64,000 bases of DNA from contig JBBQKI010000001.1 in the NCBI GenBank assembly GCA_038326725.1, positions 1 to 64,000 of the forward strand, read 5' to 3'. The stretch's first letter is position 1. Each line of letters starts with the position of its first letter. Source of the DNA: JBBQKI01 sp038326725 (lineage in GTDB: Bacteria; Bacteroidota; Bacteroidia; Flavobacteriales; Flavobacteriaceae). A program made the position numbers and the translations under genes. Below, piece by piece: positions 24,024 to 32,067 of the stretch. The notes under the pieces are model-generated. The model searched no databases and had not been told where the DNA came from. It saw only the letters and a list, made by a program, of their open reading frames with translations.

Positions 24024-24557
24024 TTATTTTTCCCTAACCCGTTTATAAATTTTATAGCCCAACATTATCATCACCGAAAAAACAATAATCCCCAAAACCC
24101 CGTAAATCCAATTGAGTTCGTGTTTGAGAATCACCAAAAAAACAATGGCGAAAAGGATGATAGTTGCCCCTTCATTAAAAATTCTCATGAAATTTGAGGA
24201 ATGCTTAACGATGTCATTTTGCAACTGTTTAAAAATGACGTGACATTTTATGTGATAGAAAATTAACAAAACAACGAAGCCCAATTTCATTTGCATCCAA
24301 CCATCTGACAAATAAAACGGCCGCAATGCAATTAACCAAATTCCAAAACCAAGTGCCAAAATCATGGAAGGCCATGTTATGATTTTCCAAAGACGGCCGG
24401 CCATAAGTTTAAATTGTGCACCCAATATTTCCTTTTCGGGGGAAGGTTTGTTAAAAGCTTCGATTTGGTAAACAAACAACCGAACAATATAGAAAAGCCC
24501 CGCGAACCAAGTGATAACAAAAATAAGGTGGAGGGATTTTATGTAATTGTATTCCAT
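24024..24557 (-). CDS. hemJ: protoporphyrinogen oxidase HemJ (CopD-related)
   Basis: A four- to five-helix membrane protein of 177 residues. It shows HemJ marks: KSLHLIFVITWFAGLFYIVRLF with the conserved H10, GRLWKIITWPS, MQMKLGFV with the conserved Lys, and FMRIFNE. HemJ turns protoporphyrinogen IX into protoporphyrin IX. No HemG or HemY gene is in the window, and ferrochelatase lies ~0.9 kb away on the same strand, so it probably supplies this step here. An unspecific CopD-family protein is the alternative, but the motifs favour HemJ. Confidence 0.85.
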   Translation of the reverse strand: MEYNYIKSLHLIFVITWFAGLFYIVRLFVYQIEAFNKPSPEKEILGAQFKLMAGRLWKIITWPSMILALGFGIWLIALRPFYLSDGWMQMKLGFVVLLIFYHIKCHVIFKQLQNDIVKHSSNFMRIFNEGATIILFAIVFLVILKHELNWIYGVLGIIVFSVMIMLGYKIYKRVREK

Positions 24558-24629
24558 TATTGGTTTGGCATCTTCGCCACAAAAGTACCTAATTAATCAA
24601 CTATAAATGGAGAGGCGTACTTCTCCCAA

Positions 24630-25325
24630 TCAGTTTTTGATGAATTTCCTTGTGGTGTTCCCTTCGGAAGAAGCAATTTTTAAAAAGTAAATCCCAGTAT
24701 TTAAATTTGAAACATCTATTTCATTTGAATCAGGATCCAAAATGGAAATTACGATCCTCCCGTTAACATCCGTTATGGTTATGGACTCAAAATCTTTTTC
24801 TGAAGATTCAATACCCAACCTCTCTGCAACGGGATTGGGGAAAATAGTCAACTCGGTTAAGTTGTTTTCGGGTGCAGACAGTATAAGTACATTTCTGAAA
24901 TAGGAAATAAAGCCGGGATAAGTTTCATATTGAAAATAATCAATTCCATTATCTTGAAAAATATCGCAGTTTAAATCGATGTTTTCGGCCAATTCAAATA
25001 ATGCAAGGCCCACGGGGCCCGGAGGGCAATTGGTGGTGTCTTGGGTGTAATTTTGAGGTTGTAAAATAAACTCCGTATAATCACCTTCAGCATAAATAAA
25101 GTTCCCGCTAATTATCGAACACCCATCAATGCCTGTATAGGTTAAATCCTCATTTATGGTGATTTGTGGCGGATTTGGGCCATTATAATAAAAGGGGTCG
25201 CCCAAATCTACATCTACGCGATACAAATACCAAGTTTGAAACAACAATGGATTGGGGTCAACAGGTTGGGCGAGGGTGGTTTGAAGGAAACAAATAAACA
25301 TCAAGGGAAGTAATATTTTTTTCAT
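24630..25325 (-). CDS. secreted protein with T9SS type A sorting domain
   Basis: A 231-residue exported protein: signal peptide (residues 1-19, ending TLAQ), a ~130-residue beta-rich domain starting LLFQTWYLYRVDVDLGDPF with two Cys, and a T9SS C-terminal sorting domain (IFPNPVAERLGIES ... NTGIYFLKI..EGNTTRKFIKN). The N-terminal domain resembles that of the protein at 52120, so the two are probably paralogues of a small META/lipocalin-like family. It lies between hemJ and hemH, but nothing links it to heme. ATG at 25325 is used; an in-frame TTG lies two codons earlier. Confidence 0.85.
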   Translation of the reverse strand: MKKILLPLMFICFLQTTLAQPVDPNPLLFQTWYLYRVDVDLGDPFYYNGPNPPQITINEDLTYTGIDGCSIISGNFIYAEGDYTEFILQPQNYTQDTTNCPPGPVGLALFELAENIDLNCDIFQDNGIDYFQYETYPGFISYFRNVLILSAPENNLTELTIFPNPVAERLGIESSEKDFESITITDVNGRIVISILDPDSNEIDVSNLNTGIYFLKIASSEGNTTRKFIKN

Positions 25326-25421
25326 GACCAAATATTTAGAAATTAAGTATTTAAATGTACTAAAAATTACGATTGATCAATATTCTTTTCATGGTTAGAC
25401 CTCCGCCAAAATTAACCGGCT

Positions 25422-26459
25422 TTAAGCAATCGCCTTTTCAACCTCCACAATATTCCAGGAAGCTATCCAGCCCGCGACCAAGCTTGCCCAATCATCGCGA
25501 TCATTTAAACAAGGTATCACCGTAAAATCCTTCCCACCAGTTTCGTGAAAAATCTCCTCCCCTTCCATCGCGATCTCTTCCAAAGTTTCCAAACAGTCGC
25601 TCACGAAAGCGGGTGTAACAATGGCCATTTTTTTCGTCCCGGCCAAGCCCATCCTTTCAATGGTCCGGTCCGTGTAGGGCTGCAACCAAGGATCGAACCC
25701 CAAGCGTGACTGGAACGATGTTGAAAATGTTCCTTCCCGTAAATTGAGTTTTTCGGCAACTAAACGGGTGGTTTCCAAACATTGATGGCGGTAGCAAAAT
25801 TGGTGCGCAGCCGATGGTGTAAAGCAACATATTCCATCAATGTTACAATGCGATTTGGTGATGTCGCTTTTCCGTATGTGTCGTTCGGGCACTCCATGGT
25901 AACTGAAGAGCAAGTGATCCAGTTCCAAATCCCCAATTTTTTCAGAAATGCTTTTTGAAAGGATTTCGATATAATTTGGGTTATTGTAAAATGCCGGTAA
26001 TGAAGAAATTTTTAAATGAGGGAAAAATTCGTTTTTTAATTCATCGATTTTTACGGTAATGGTTTCCGTGGTTGCCATGGCGAATTGCGGGTATAAAGGG
26101 ATCACCAAAATTTCATCCACGTTTTGTTTTACTAATTCTTCTAAACCCTTTTTCAGCGTCATACTGCCGTAGCGCATGGCCAAAGCCACGGGGATAGGTG
26201 TCTTATCCCGGATTTTTTTCTGAAGCCTTTTGGAGATAACGATTAAGGGCGAACCTTCTTCCCACCAGATTTTTTGGTAAGCGGCTGCAGATTTTTTAGG
26301 ACGGGTGTTTAATATAATGCCCCGTACCAAAAAAGCCCGGAACCAAAAAGGCACATCGATTACACGTGGGTCCATCAAAAATTCGTTGAGATATTTTTTT
26401 ACATCCTTCGGGTTGGTGCTGTCCGGGGAACCGAGATTTACAAGGAGGACTCCTTTCAT
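25422..26459 (-). CDS. hemH: ferrochelatase
   Basis: Inserts Fe(II) into protoporphyrin IX, the last step of heme b synthesis. It has 345 residues, starting MKGVLLVNLGSPDS. The catalytic His is in LLFSYHGVPERH, followed by a Cys-rich insert (CNIDGICC...FCYRHQC) and the C-terminal half with SFQSRLGFDPWLQPYT and ITPAFVSDCLETLEEIA (the second active-site Glu region). The Cys set is reminiscent of ferrochelatases that bind an iron-sulfur cluster, but this cannot be settled by eye. The gene follows the AraC-type regulator by 52 bases on the minus strand. Confidence 0.95.
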   Translation of the reverse strand: MKGVLLVNLGSPDSTNPKDVKKYLNEFLMDPRVIDVPFWFRAFLVRGIILNTRPKKSAAAYQKIWWEEGSPLIVISKRLQKKIRDKTPIPVALAMRYGSMTLKKGLEELVKQNVDEILVIPLYPQFAMATTETITVKIDELKNEFFPHLKISSLPAFYNNPNYIEILSKSISEKIGDLELDHLLFSYHGVPERHIRKSDITKSHCNIDGICCFTPSAAHQFCYRHQCLETTRLVAEKLNLREGTFSTSFQSRLGFDPWLQPYTDRTIERMGLAGTKKMAIVTPAFVSDCLETLEEIAMEGEEIFHETGGKDFTVIPCLNDRDDWASLVAGWIASWNIVEVEKAIA

Positions 26460-26511
26460 TTTGAGAAAATTATTGAGTTAAATTTTTAAAACCTGTTACG
26501 CTGTTCTTTAA

Positions 26512-27402
26512 TTAAGTATTCAAACCCATCAAAAATTTCTTCGGCGTGGTCCCGAATTTTTTCCTGAAAGCTGCAATGAAATGGCTGGCTGTGCTGTAGC
26601 CTACTTTCAGCCCCACTTCGTTCACATTGTGGGATCCGGTTGCCAAAAGTTGGCGCGCCGTTTCCATTTTATAATCGAACAAAAATCCAAATACCGAGGT
26701 GCCGTAAACCTGTCTGAAACCTTCTTTCAACCGGTTTAGCGGTAATTTTATTTCTTGTGAAAGTTCTTTCAATGTTGGGGGTTCCGTCATTCTTGAAATT
26801 ACAATATGTTTTGCTTTTTTAATTTTTGCCACATTTTCTTCATCCGCCAAAAAGGGACATTGCTCAATATCCGCATCGGCGGGGCGGTTAAAATACAGGC
26901 TGATCAACTCATACGCTTTTCCCTTAAAGTAGAGCGGTTTAATGGACGAATGCAAATTAAAGTTCATTAACTGATTCAAAACAATGGCCATAGATGGCGA
27001 AATCTGGGCATCTTTATAATATTTCCGATCTTTATTTTCAGCATTCAAAAAAGTGATGTAATCTGCTTCGGCTGAAAAAAGCCCGTGGAATTTCTTGATT
27101 GGCAACAGCACCGAAAGCAACCAAGAATGGTCATTTACGGTAACGTTTAATGGCAAGTCACGTTGTGGATTGTATAATAACAATGAATTTTCTTCTTGTA
27201 AAGGCAAGTTGTAATTTCCTTCATTGAAAGTAAAAATAGCAGAGCCTTTTATACAAAAGTGAAACTGGACAAAATTTGAATTTACCTCGCGCGCAAAAAC
27301 TTGGGAATCACTAGTTTCATTGTTGAATTTTAAAATAAAAAAACCGGTTTCGATAACGGTTTCTTCATAAAAACCTTGAGCGACATTTTTATCATTTTCC
27401 AT
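26512..27402 (-). CDS. AraC-family transcriptional regulator, PchR-like
   Basis: A 296-residue regulator with an N-terminal cupin-like sensor half (FVQFHFCIKGSAIFTFNEG) and a C-terminal pair of helix-turn-helix motifs (LKELSQEIKLPLNRLKEGFRQVYG; NEVGLKVGYSTASHFIAAFRKKFGTTPKKF). The pattern resembles PchR-type AraC proteins that activate siderophore and iron genes. It is divergent from hemA and precedes hemH. A perfect 19-bp palindrome lies 20 bases upstream of its start, suggesting that iron controls its expression. The direct targets are unknown. Confidence 0.88.
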   Translation of the reverse strand: MENDKNVAQGFYEETVIETGFFILKFNNETSDSQVFAREVNSNFVQFHFCIKGSAIFTFNEGNYNLPLQEENSLLLYNPQRDLPLNVTVNDHSWLLSVLLPIKKFHGLFSAEADYITFLNAENKDRKYYKDAQISPSMAIVLNQLMNFNLHSSIKPLYFKGKAYELISLYFNRPADADIEQCPFLADEENVAKIKKAKHIVISRMTEPPTLKELSQEIKLPLNRLKEGFRQVYGTSVFGFLFDYKMETARQLLATGSHNVNEVGLKVGYSTASHFIAAFRKKFGTTPKKFLMGLNT

Positions 27403-27422
27403 AGCTATTTCTCAAAGCGTTT

Positions 27423-27441
27423 ATTTAGAATTATTCTAAAT
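27423..27441. promoter_or_regulatory. candidate Fur-type iron operator
   Basis: ATTTAGAATTATTCTAAAT is a perfect inverted repeat with 9-bp arms around one central T, the 9-1-9 geometry of Fur and related iron boxes. It lies close to the araC start and ~150 bases from hemA. A 15-of-18 match covers the feoAB transcription start (9282-9300). Two sites upstream of iron-related genes make chance less likely. Confidence 0.6.
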
Positions 27442-27574
27442 TAATCGAATGATATTCTTTTTAAAAGCAACGAATTTACTGGTTTAAAAGAAATAATGAA
27501 AAATAAAATACCCTTTTCTTCAATCTTCGTTATAAATGAGACCGCGAGCGTTACTTTTTAAAAATTACTCCCCT

Positions 27575-27582
27575 TACTTTTG
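27575..27582 (+). promoter_or_regulatory. candidate -7 element of the hem operon
   Basis: TACTTTTG lies 10 bases before the hemA ATG at 27593 and is embedded in CCCTTACTTTTGCCCTGT, identical to the feoA promoter region. A start at 27593 rather than further upstream is supported by this placement. Confidence 0.5.
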
Positions 27583-27592
27583 CCCTGTCAAT

Positions 27593-28861
27593 ATGAAAAA
27601 TAACGGCATCCGTATATTTGATGTTCCTTCTGAAGGAAATTTTTACGCCATCGGTCTTAATTATAAAAAAGCCGATGCCGAAATCCGTGGCCATTTCAGC
27701 GTCAGCGAACTTGCCCAACAAAATATTCTCACCCAAGCACAACAGGAAGGAATCTCTTCATTAACCGTAATTTCAACTTGCAACCGCACCGAACTTTATG
27801 GCTTTGCCCAAACCCCATCCCAGCTAATCAATATCCTTTGTGCACACACCACAGGTTCGGCGGAAAATTTCGAAAAAGTGTCTTACGTTTATGAAAACCA
27901 AGATGCCGTTTCCCATCTTTTTAATGTAGCTACCGGTTTGGACAGCCAGATTTTGGGCGATTTTGAAGTGATAAGCCAATTGCGGAAAAGCTTTAAAAAT
28001 TCAAAAAAAATGCAGGTCTTGAATCCCTTTATGGAACGTCTTGCAAACGCGGTTATTCAAGCCAGCAAACGGATTAAAACCGAGACGGGAATTTCATCCG
28101 GCGCCACTTCTATTAGTTTTGCGGCCGTTCAATATATTATGGCCTGCGTTCCTTATGTTTCGAAAAAAAATATATTGCTCTTCGGCACCGGGAAAATTGG
28201 AAGGAATACTTGCGAAAACCTTCTAAAGCACACCAAAAACGAACACATCACCCTTATAAATCGCACAAAAACAACTGCGGAAAAAATTGCGGGGAAATTC
28301 AATTTGGTGGTCAAAGATTACGCTGATATTCAAAGCGAAATCGCACAAAGTGATGTGCTTATCGTGGCCACTGGGGCTCAGCAACCCACAATTTCAAAAG
28401 AGCTTTTGTTTTTAAAAAGGCCACTTTTAATTGTAGATCTTTCCATTCCCAAAAATGTGGCAGAAGATGTTTCTGAAAACCCCTTGGTTACCTTGGTTCA
28501 TTTGGATGATTTAACTGCTGTTACCGATAAAACCCTTCAACAGCGGCTTTTGCAAATTCCTTTAGCAAAAAAAATAATTGGAGAGATTGAAACCGAATTC
28601 AATGTTTGGGCCGCAAACCGGAAATTCGCCCCCACAATAAAAGCTTTAAAAATAAAGCTTTATGATATTAAAAATGCTGAAATAAATTTTCAGCGAAAAA
28701 AAATAACGAACTTCAATGAAGCCCAGGCCGAGATAATCAGCGACCGTATTATTCAAAAAATAACGACCCATTTGGCCAACCATTTAAAGGACAATTCGGG
28801 AACTTCCCCCGAAAGCATCGAGCTTATACATCGTGTTTTCCAGCTTACCCCCCAGTCATGA
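27593..28861 (+). CDS. hemA: glutamyl-tRNA reductase
   Basis: The first committed enzyme of the C5 heme pathway: reduces glutamyl-tRNA(Glu) to glutamate-1-semialdehyde with NADPH. It has 422 residues from the ATG at 27593 (an upstream in-frame ATG at 27536 would lie above the promoter). Catalytic C63 is in VISTCNRTELYG; SHLFNVATGLDSQILGD and the Rossmann motif FGTGKIGRNTCENL follow, then a C-terminal dimerisation helix. The stop overlaps the hemC start (ATGA). The downstream HemL step is not in the window. Confidence 0.95.
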   Translation: MKNNGIRIFDVPSEGNFYAIGLNYKKADAEIRGHFSVSELAQQNILTQAQQEGISSLTVISTCNRTELYGFAQTPSQLINILCAHTTGSAENFEKVSYVYENQDAVSHLFNVATGLDSQILGDFEVISQLRKSFKNSKKMQVLNPFMERLANAVIQASKRIKTETGISSGATSISFAAVQYIMACVPYVSKKNILLFGTGKIGRNTCENLLKHTKNEHITLINRTKTTAEKIAGKFNLVVKDYADIQSEIAQSDVLIVATGAQQPTISKELLFLKRPLLIVDLSIPKNVAEDVSENPLVTLVHLDDLTAVTDKTLQQRLLQIPLAKKIIGEIETEFNVWAANRKFAPTIKALKIKLYDIKNAEINFQRKKITNFNEAQAEIISDRIIQKITTHLANHLKDNSGTSPESIELIHRVFQLTPQS

Positions 28862-29772
28862 AAACCTTAATCCGCATTGGCACCCGTGATAGTGAACTTG
28901 CGCTTTGGCAAGCTAATACGGTTAAAGATTCCTTGGAAAGTCTGGGTTTTGAAACCGAATTGGTTCCCGTAAAATCCACAGGCGATTTAAACCAAGAGGT
29001 GCCATTATATGAAATGGGCATTTCGGGAATTTTTACAAAAACATTAGACACTGCCATGCTCAATGGAACCATCGATATTGCAGTTCACAGTTTGAAGGAT
29101 GTGCCAACGGTTTTGCCGAAAGGTATTGTGCAAGCTGCCGTTTTGGAAAGGGATTCTGCAAAGGATATTTTGGTTTTTAACGAAGAATTGAATTATGAAA
29201 ACCTAAACACCATTGCCACCGGAAGCCTTAGGCGAAGGGCGCAGTGGCTGCACCGTTATCCCCATCACGGCGTGGTGGATTTACGGGGAAATGTAAATAC
29301 ACGGCTTCAAAAATTAAAAAAAAATAATTGGAACGGAGCCATTTTCGCGAAAGCGGGTTTGTCCCGAATCAACCTTTTGCCCAAAAACCATTTGGAACTG
29401 AATTGGATGATTCCAGCCCCCGCACAGGGCGCAATGGCAATTGTTGCTTTGGGAAATGATAATTTTTCAATTGAGGCTACCTCTAAACTAAACCATAAAC
29501 CTTCAGAAATTTGCACGCACATCGAACGGGAATTCTTGAATATTTTGGAAGGTGGCTGTACCGCTCCCATTGGGGCATTGGCAGAAATAATTGATGAAAA
29601 AATCCGCTTTAAAGGGGGTTTATTTTCAATTAACGGTTCAAGAAAAATTGAGGTTGAAAAAACAGAAAGCATTGATAATTATAGAGGTTTCGGGATAAAG
29701 TGTGCCATGGAAATTTTGAAAAATGGCGGAAAGGAAATGATGGCATTTATAAAAAAAGAGTTGGCGAAATAA
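28858..29772 (+). CDS. hemC: hydroxymethylbilane synthase (porphobilinogen deaminase)
   Basis: Joins four porphobilinogens into hydroxymethylbilane. The 304-residue length is standard, with RIGTRDSELALWQANTV at the start, KDVPTVLP, the TGSLRRRAQWL cofactor-binding stretch, and C234 in EGGCTAPIGA that carries the dipyrromethane cofactor. It overlaps hemA by four bases and is followed by hemD with a 22-base gap, so these genes form one operon. Confidence 0.96.
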   Translation: MKTLIRIGTRDSELALWQANTVKDSLESLGFETELVPVKSTGDLNQEVPLYEMGISGIFTKTLDTAMLNGTIDIAVHSLKDVPTVLPKGIVQAAVLERDSAKDILVFNEELNYENLNTIATGSLRRRAQWLHRYPHHGVVDLRGNVNTRLQKLKKNNWNGAIFAKAGLSRINLLPKNHLELNWMIPAPAQGAMAIVALGNDNFSIEATSKLNHKPSEICTHIEREFLNILEGGCTAPIGALAEIIDEKIRFKGGLFSINGSRKIEVEKTESIDNYRGFGIKCAMEILKNGGKEMMAFIKKELAK

Positions 29773-29794
29773 TTTTTTTCAATTTAAAAAACGA

Positions 29795-30478
29795 ATGAAA
29801 AGCATCCTTTCAACAAAAAAAATGACCGAACCACTGCGGCAACTCTTATTAAAAAGGGGTTTCATTTTGGAAGAATATGAGGCAATTCGTATCGATCCCA
29901 TTCAGTTTAACATCCCATTAATAATAGAAAATGCGATTTTCACCAGTCAAAATTCGGTAAAGGCACTTCAAAATTCAATCCCGAAGCTTCGGGACAAAAT
30001 TCAAAATTGCTTTTGTGTTGGCCCTAAAACAAAAACCCTTTTGGAAACGCAAAACCTAAAAGTGGTAAAGATGGCTAGAGATGCTTCCAAACTGGCAAAA
30101 CATATTGCAAAGAACCACAAAAAAGAAAGCTTCCATTTTTTTCGAGGTAATTTTTCAAGGGATATTATTCCTTCAACATTAAAAAAACACGGGATTCCGT
30201 TGGTTGAAATTGAAGTTTATAAAACCACGCATACCCCTAAAAATTTTAACCAAAAATTTGATGGGATTTTATTTTTCAGCCCAAGCGGGGTTCAAAGTTT
30301 TATGATGAGTATGAGCGATGACAATAATGGGGTTTCGGCTTTTTCGGGAACTGCGTTTTGCATCGGGATGACTACGGCTTCGGAAGCAAAAAAGCATTTT
30401 GAAAATGTGGAAATTTCATCGGAAACAACGGTGGAAAGCATTATTGAAAAAGTGGTGGAAACATTGAAAGAGATTTAG
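29795..30478 (+). CDS. hemD: uroporphyrinogen-III synthase
   Basis: Cyclises hydroxymethylbilane to uroporphyrinogen III. The protein has 227 residues and low sequence conservation, as is normal for this family. Recognisable points are the start KSILSTKKMTEPLRQLL, IIENAIFTSQNSVKAL and the C-terminal FDGILFFSPSGVQSFM with GTAFCIGMTTASEAKK. Location between hemC and hemE supports the call. The start MKSILSTKK follows a short A/T-rich gap with no clear ribosome site. Confidence 0.88.
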   Translation: MKSILSTKKMTEPLRQLLLKRGFILEEYEAIRIDPIQFNIPLIIENAIFTSQNSVKALQNSIPKLRDKIQNCFCVGPKTKTLLETQNLKVVKMARDASKLAKHIAKNHKKESFHFFRGNFSRDIIPSTLKKHGIPLVEIEVYKTTHTPKNFNQKFDGILFFSPSGVQSFMMSMSDDNNGVSAFSGTAFCIGMTTASEAKKHFENVEISSETTVESIIEKVVETLKEI

Positions 30479-30492
30479 TTACAAATAAACAG

Positions 30493-30512
30493 ATTCCCGC
30501 CTTCGCGGGAAT
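30493..30512. repeat. REP-like palindrome before hemE
   Basis: ATTCCCGCCTTCGCGGGAAT is a perfect 8-bp hairpin with loop CTTC, followed by GAC. This is a dispersed repeat type seen in spacers of many bacteria. It ends six bases before the hemE ATG, where a ribosome site would sit, so it may hide the start codon in an RNA hairpin. A degenerate copy precedes the EI24 gene (32042-32062). Confidence 0.65.
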
Positions 30513-30518
30513 GACGAT

Positions 30519-31547
30519 ATGATAAAAAACGACCTATTCTTAAAAGCCCTTCGAGGCGAAACAGTGAGCCGGCCACCGGTTTGGATGATGCGGCAGGCAG
30601 GGAGATATTTGCCTGAATTTCAGGAAATAAAAGCAAAGTATGATTTTTTCACCCGTTGCCAAACCCCCGAACTTGCAAGTGAAATTACGGTACAACCCAT
30701 CCGACGCTACGGCATGGATGCAGCTATTTTGTTCAGTGATATTTTGGTGATTCCGCAGGCAATGAACATTCCCGTGGAGATGAAACCAAACTTGGGACCG
30801 TGGCTGCCAAACCCAATTCGTTCGCAAAAAGATGTTGACCAAATCATCGTTCCCGATATTCAAGAAACCTTGGGCTATGTAATGGAAGCCATAAAAATGA
30901 CAAAGGAAAAACTGAACAATGAAATTCCGTTGATTGGTTTTGCGGGAAGTCCGTGGACCATTTTGTGCTATTGTGTTCAAGGGCAGGGCAGCAAAAACTT
31001 TGACTTGGCGAAGGAATTTTGCTTTACCCAACCGTTGGCAGCACATCAATTACTTCAAAAAATAACCGACACAACAATTTTATATTTAAAGGAAAAAGTA
31101 AAGGCTGGCGTAAACGCGGTGCAACTTTTCGACAGTTGGGGCGGTATGCTTTCCCCAAAGGATTATCAAGAATTTTCTTGGAAATATATGCAGCAAATAA
31201 TAGATGCCCTAAAAACTGAAATTCCTGTAATCGCTTTTGGAAAAGGGTGTTGGTTCGCACTGGACATTATGGCGAAAAGCGGAGCATCGGCTTTGGGTGT
31301 GGATTGGACGTGTTCTGCACGAAGCGCGAGGTATTTATCCGGCGGACAAATCACGCTACAAGGCAATTTTGACCCTGCAAGGTTATTTTCGCCACCTTCG
31401 GAAATAAAAAAAATGGTGAAGCAAATGATTGATGAATTCGGGAAAGACCGCTATATCGTGAATTTGGGTCACGGCATTTTACCAAATATTCCTTTGAAAA
31501 ATGCGGGCGCATTCATTGAAGCCGTTAAAGAATACAAAACTGAATAA
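30519..31547 (+). CDS. hemE: uroporphyrinogen decarboxylase
   Basis: Converts uroporphyrinogen III to coproporphyrinogen III by four decarboxylations. It has 342 residues, including the signature RPPVWMMRQAGRYLPEF, the catalytic-site AAILFSDILVIPQAM and GFAGSPWTILCY. The C-terminal end carries VNLGHGILPNIP. It is preceded by a REP-like hairpin and its stop (TAA) directly adjoins the ATG of the unknown gene at 31548. Confidence 0.96.
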   Translation: MIKNDLFLKALRGETVSRPPVWMMRQAGRYLPEFQEIKAKYDFFTRCQTPELASEITVQPIRRYGMDAAILFSDILVIPQAMNIPVEMKPNLGPWLPNPIRSQKDVDQIIVPDIQETLGYVMEAIKMTKEKLNNEIPLIGFAGSPWTILCYCVQGQGSKNFDLAKEFCFTQPLAAHQLLQKITDTTILYLKEKVKAGVNAVQLFDSWGGMLSPKDYQEFSWKYMQQIIDALKTEIPVIAFGKGCWFALDIMAKSGASALGVDWTCSARSARYLSGGQITLQGNFDPARLFSPPSEIKKMVKQMIDEFGKDRYIVNLGHGILPNIPLKNAGAFIEAVKEYKTE

Positions 31548-32033
31548 ATGTTTTTTAAGGTTTTAAAATCGATTGATGCGAAACAGCTTTTTGGGTTGTT
31601 GCGATTTTTTTTAAAAAAACCGGGGTTTGCAATTCCCACGATTTCCGCCACCATAAAATGCATGAAAATTTCTGAAAGGGAATTCGGGAAATCGCACCAT
31701 TTACATAATAAAGCCAATGCCTTTCGCCACGCACTTTGGAACCTATTGATTGCAAAAAGATGTTTAAAATGGAACAAAAATGAGAAAACTGTTTTGGAAT
31801 GGGCAGAAGAAACCACGACATGGCACGAACATTTTTCGCCAAACAAACCGCTTGCAAAAACGATGGACTTGCACAACAATGCAGTGGGAAGAAAATTTTT
31901 TCCGCAATTGAAAGATGCTTCCGAAGAAAAAAGTGTTGAATTTTTAAAGGAAAAAACCGAAAGCGCAAAGAAAATAATAAGCCCGGAAGAAATTAATAAC
32001 TTTGAAAACCAACTGGTTTATATTGAAGATTAA
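31548..32033 (+). CDS. conserved hypothetical protein in the hem operon (DUF6973-like)
   Basis: A 161-residue soluble, mostly helical protein whose start immediately follows the hemE stop. The core HHLHNKANAFRHALWNLLIAKRC, then WHEHFSP and KTMDLHNNAVGR, contains several His, Asn and Glu that could form a metal or hydrolase site. It resembles the NAFRHAYWN-type DUF6973 domain, of unknown function; this is from memory and unverified. Its tight placement between hemE and hemF suggests a role near heme synthesis, but position is the only evidence. Confidence 0.72.
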   Translation: MFFKVLKSIDAKQLFGLLRFFLKKPGFAIPTISATIKCMKISEREFGKSHHLHNKANAFRHALWNLLIAKRCLKWNKNEKTVLEWAEETTTWHEHFSPNKPLAKTMDLHNNAVGRKFFPQLKDASEEKSVEFLKEKTESAKKIISPEEINNFENQLVYIED

Positions 32034-32041
32034 TGCAAAGA

Positions 32042-32062
32042 GACTCCCTCCTTCGTGGGAAT
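32042..32062. repeat. degenerate copy of the REP-like palindrome
   Basis: GACTCCCTCCTTCGTGGGAAT keeps the CCTTCG core and most of the stem of the repeat at 30493-30512 but has lost two pairings. It lies five bases before the EI24 gene ATG, the same relation to a start codon as the first copy. Confidence 0.5.
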
Positions 32063-32067
32063 AAATT

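Noticed and set aside
27536..27592. Upstream ATG for hemA
   Set aside because: It lies before the likely -7 element, and the encoded extra 19 residues do not resemble the start of glutamyl-tRNA reductases.
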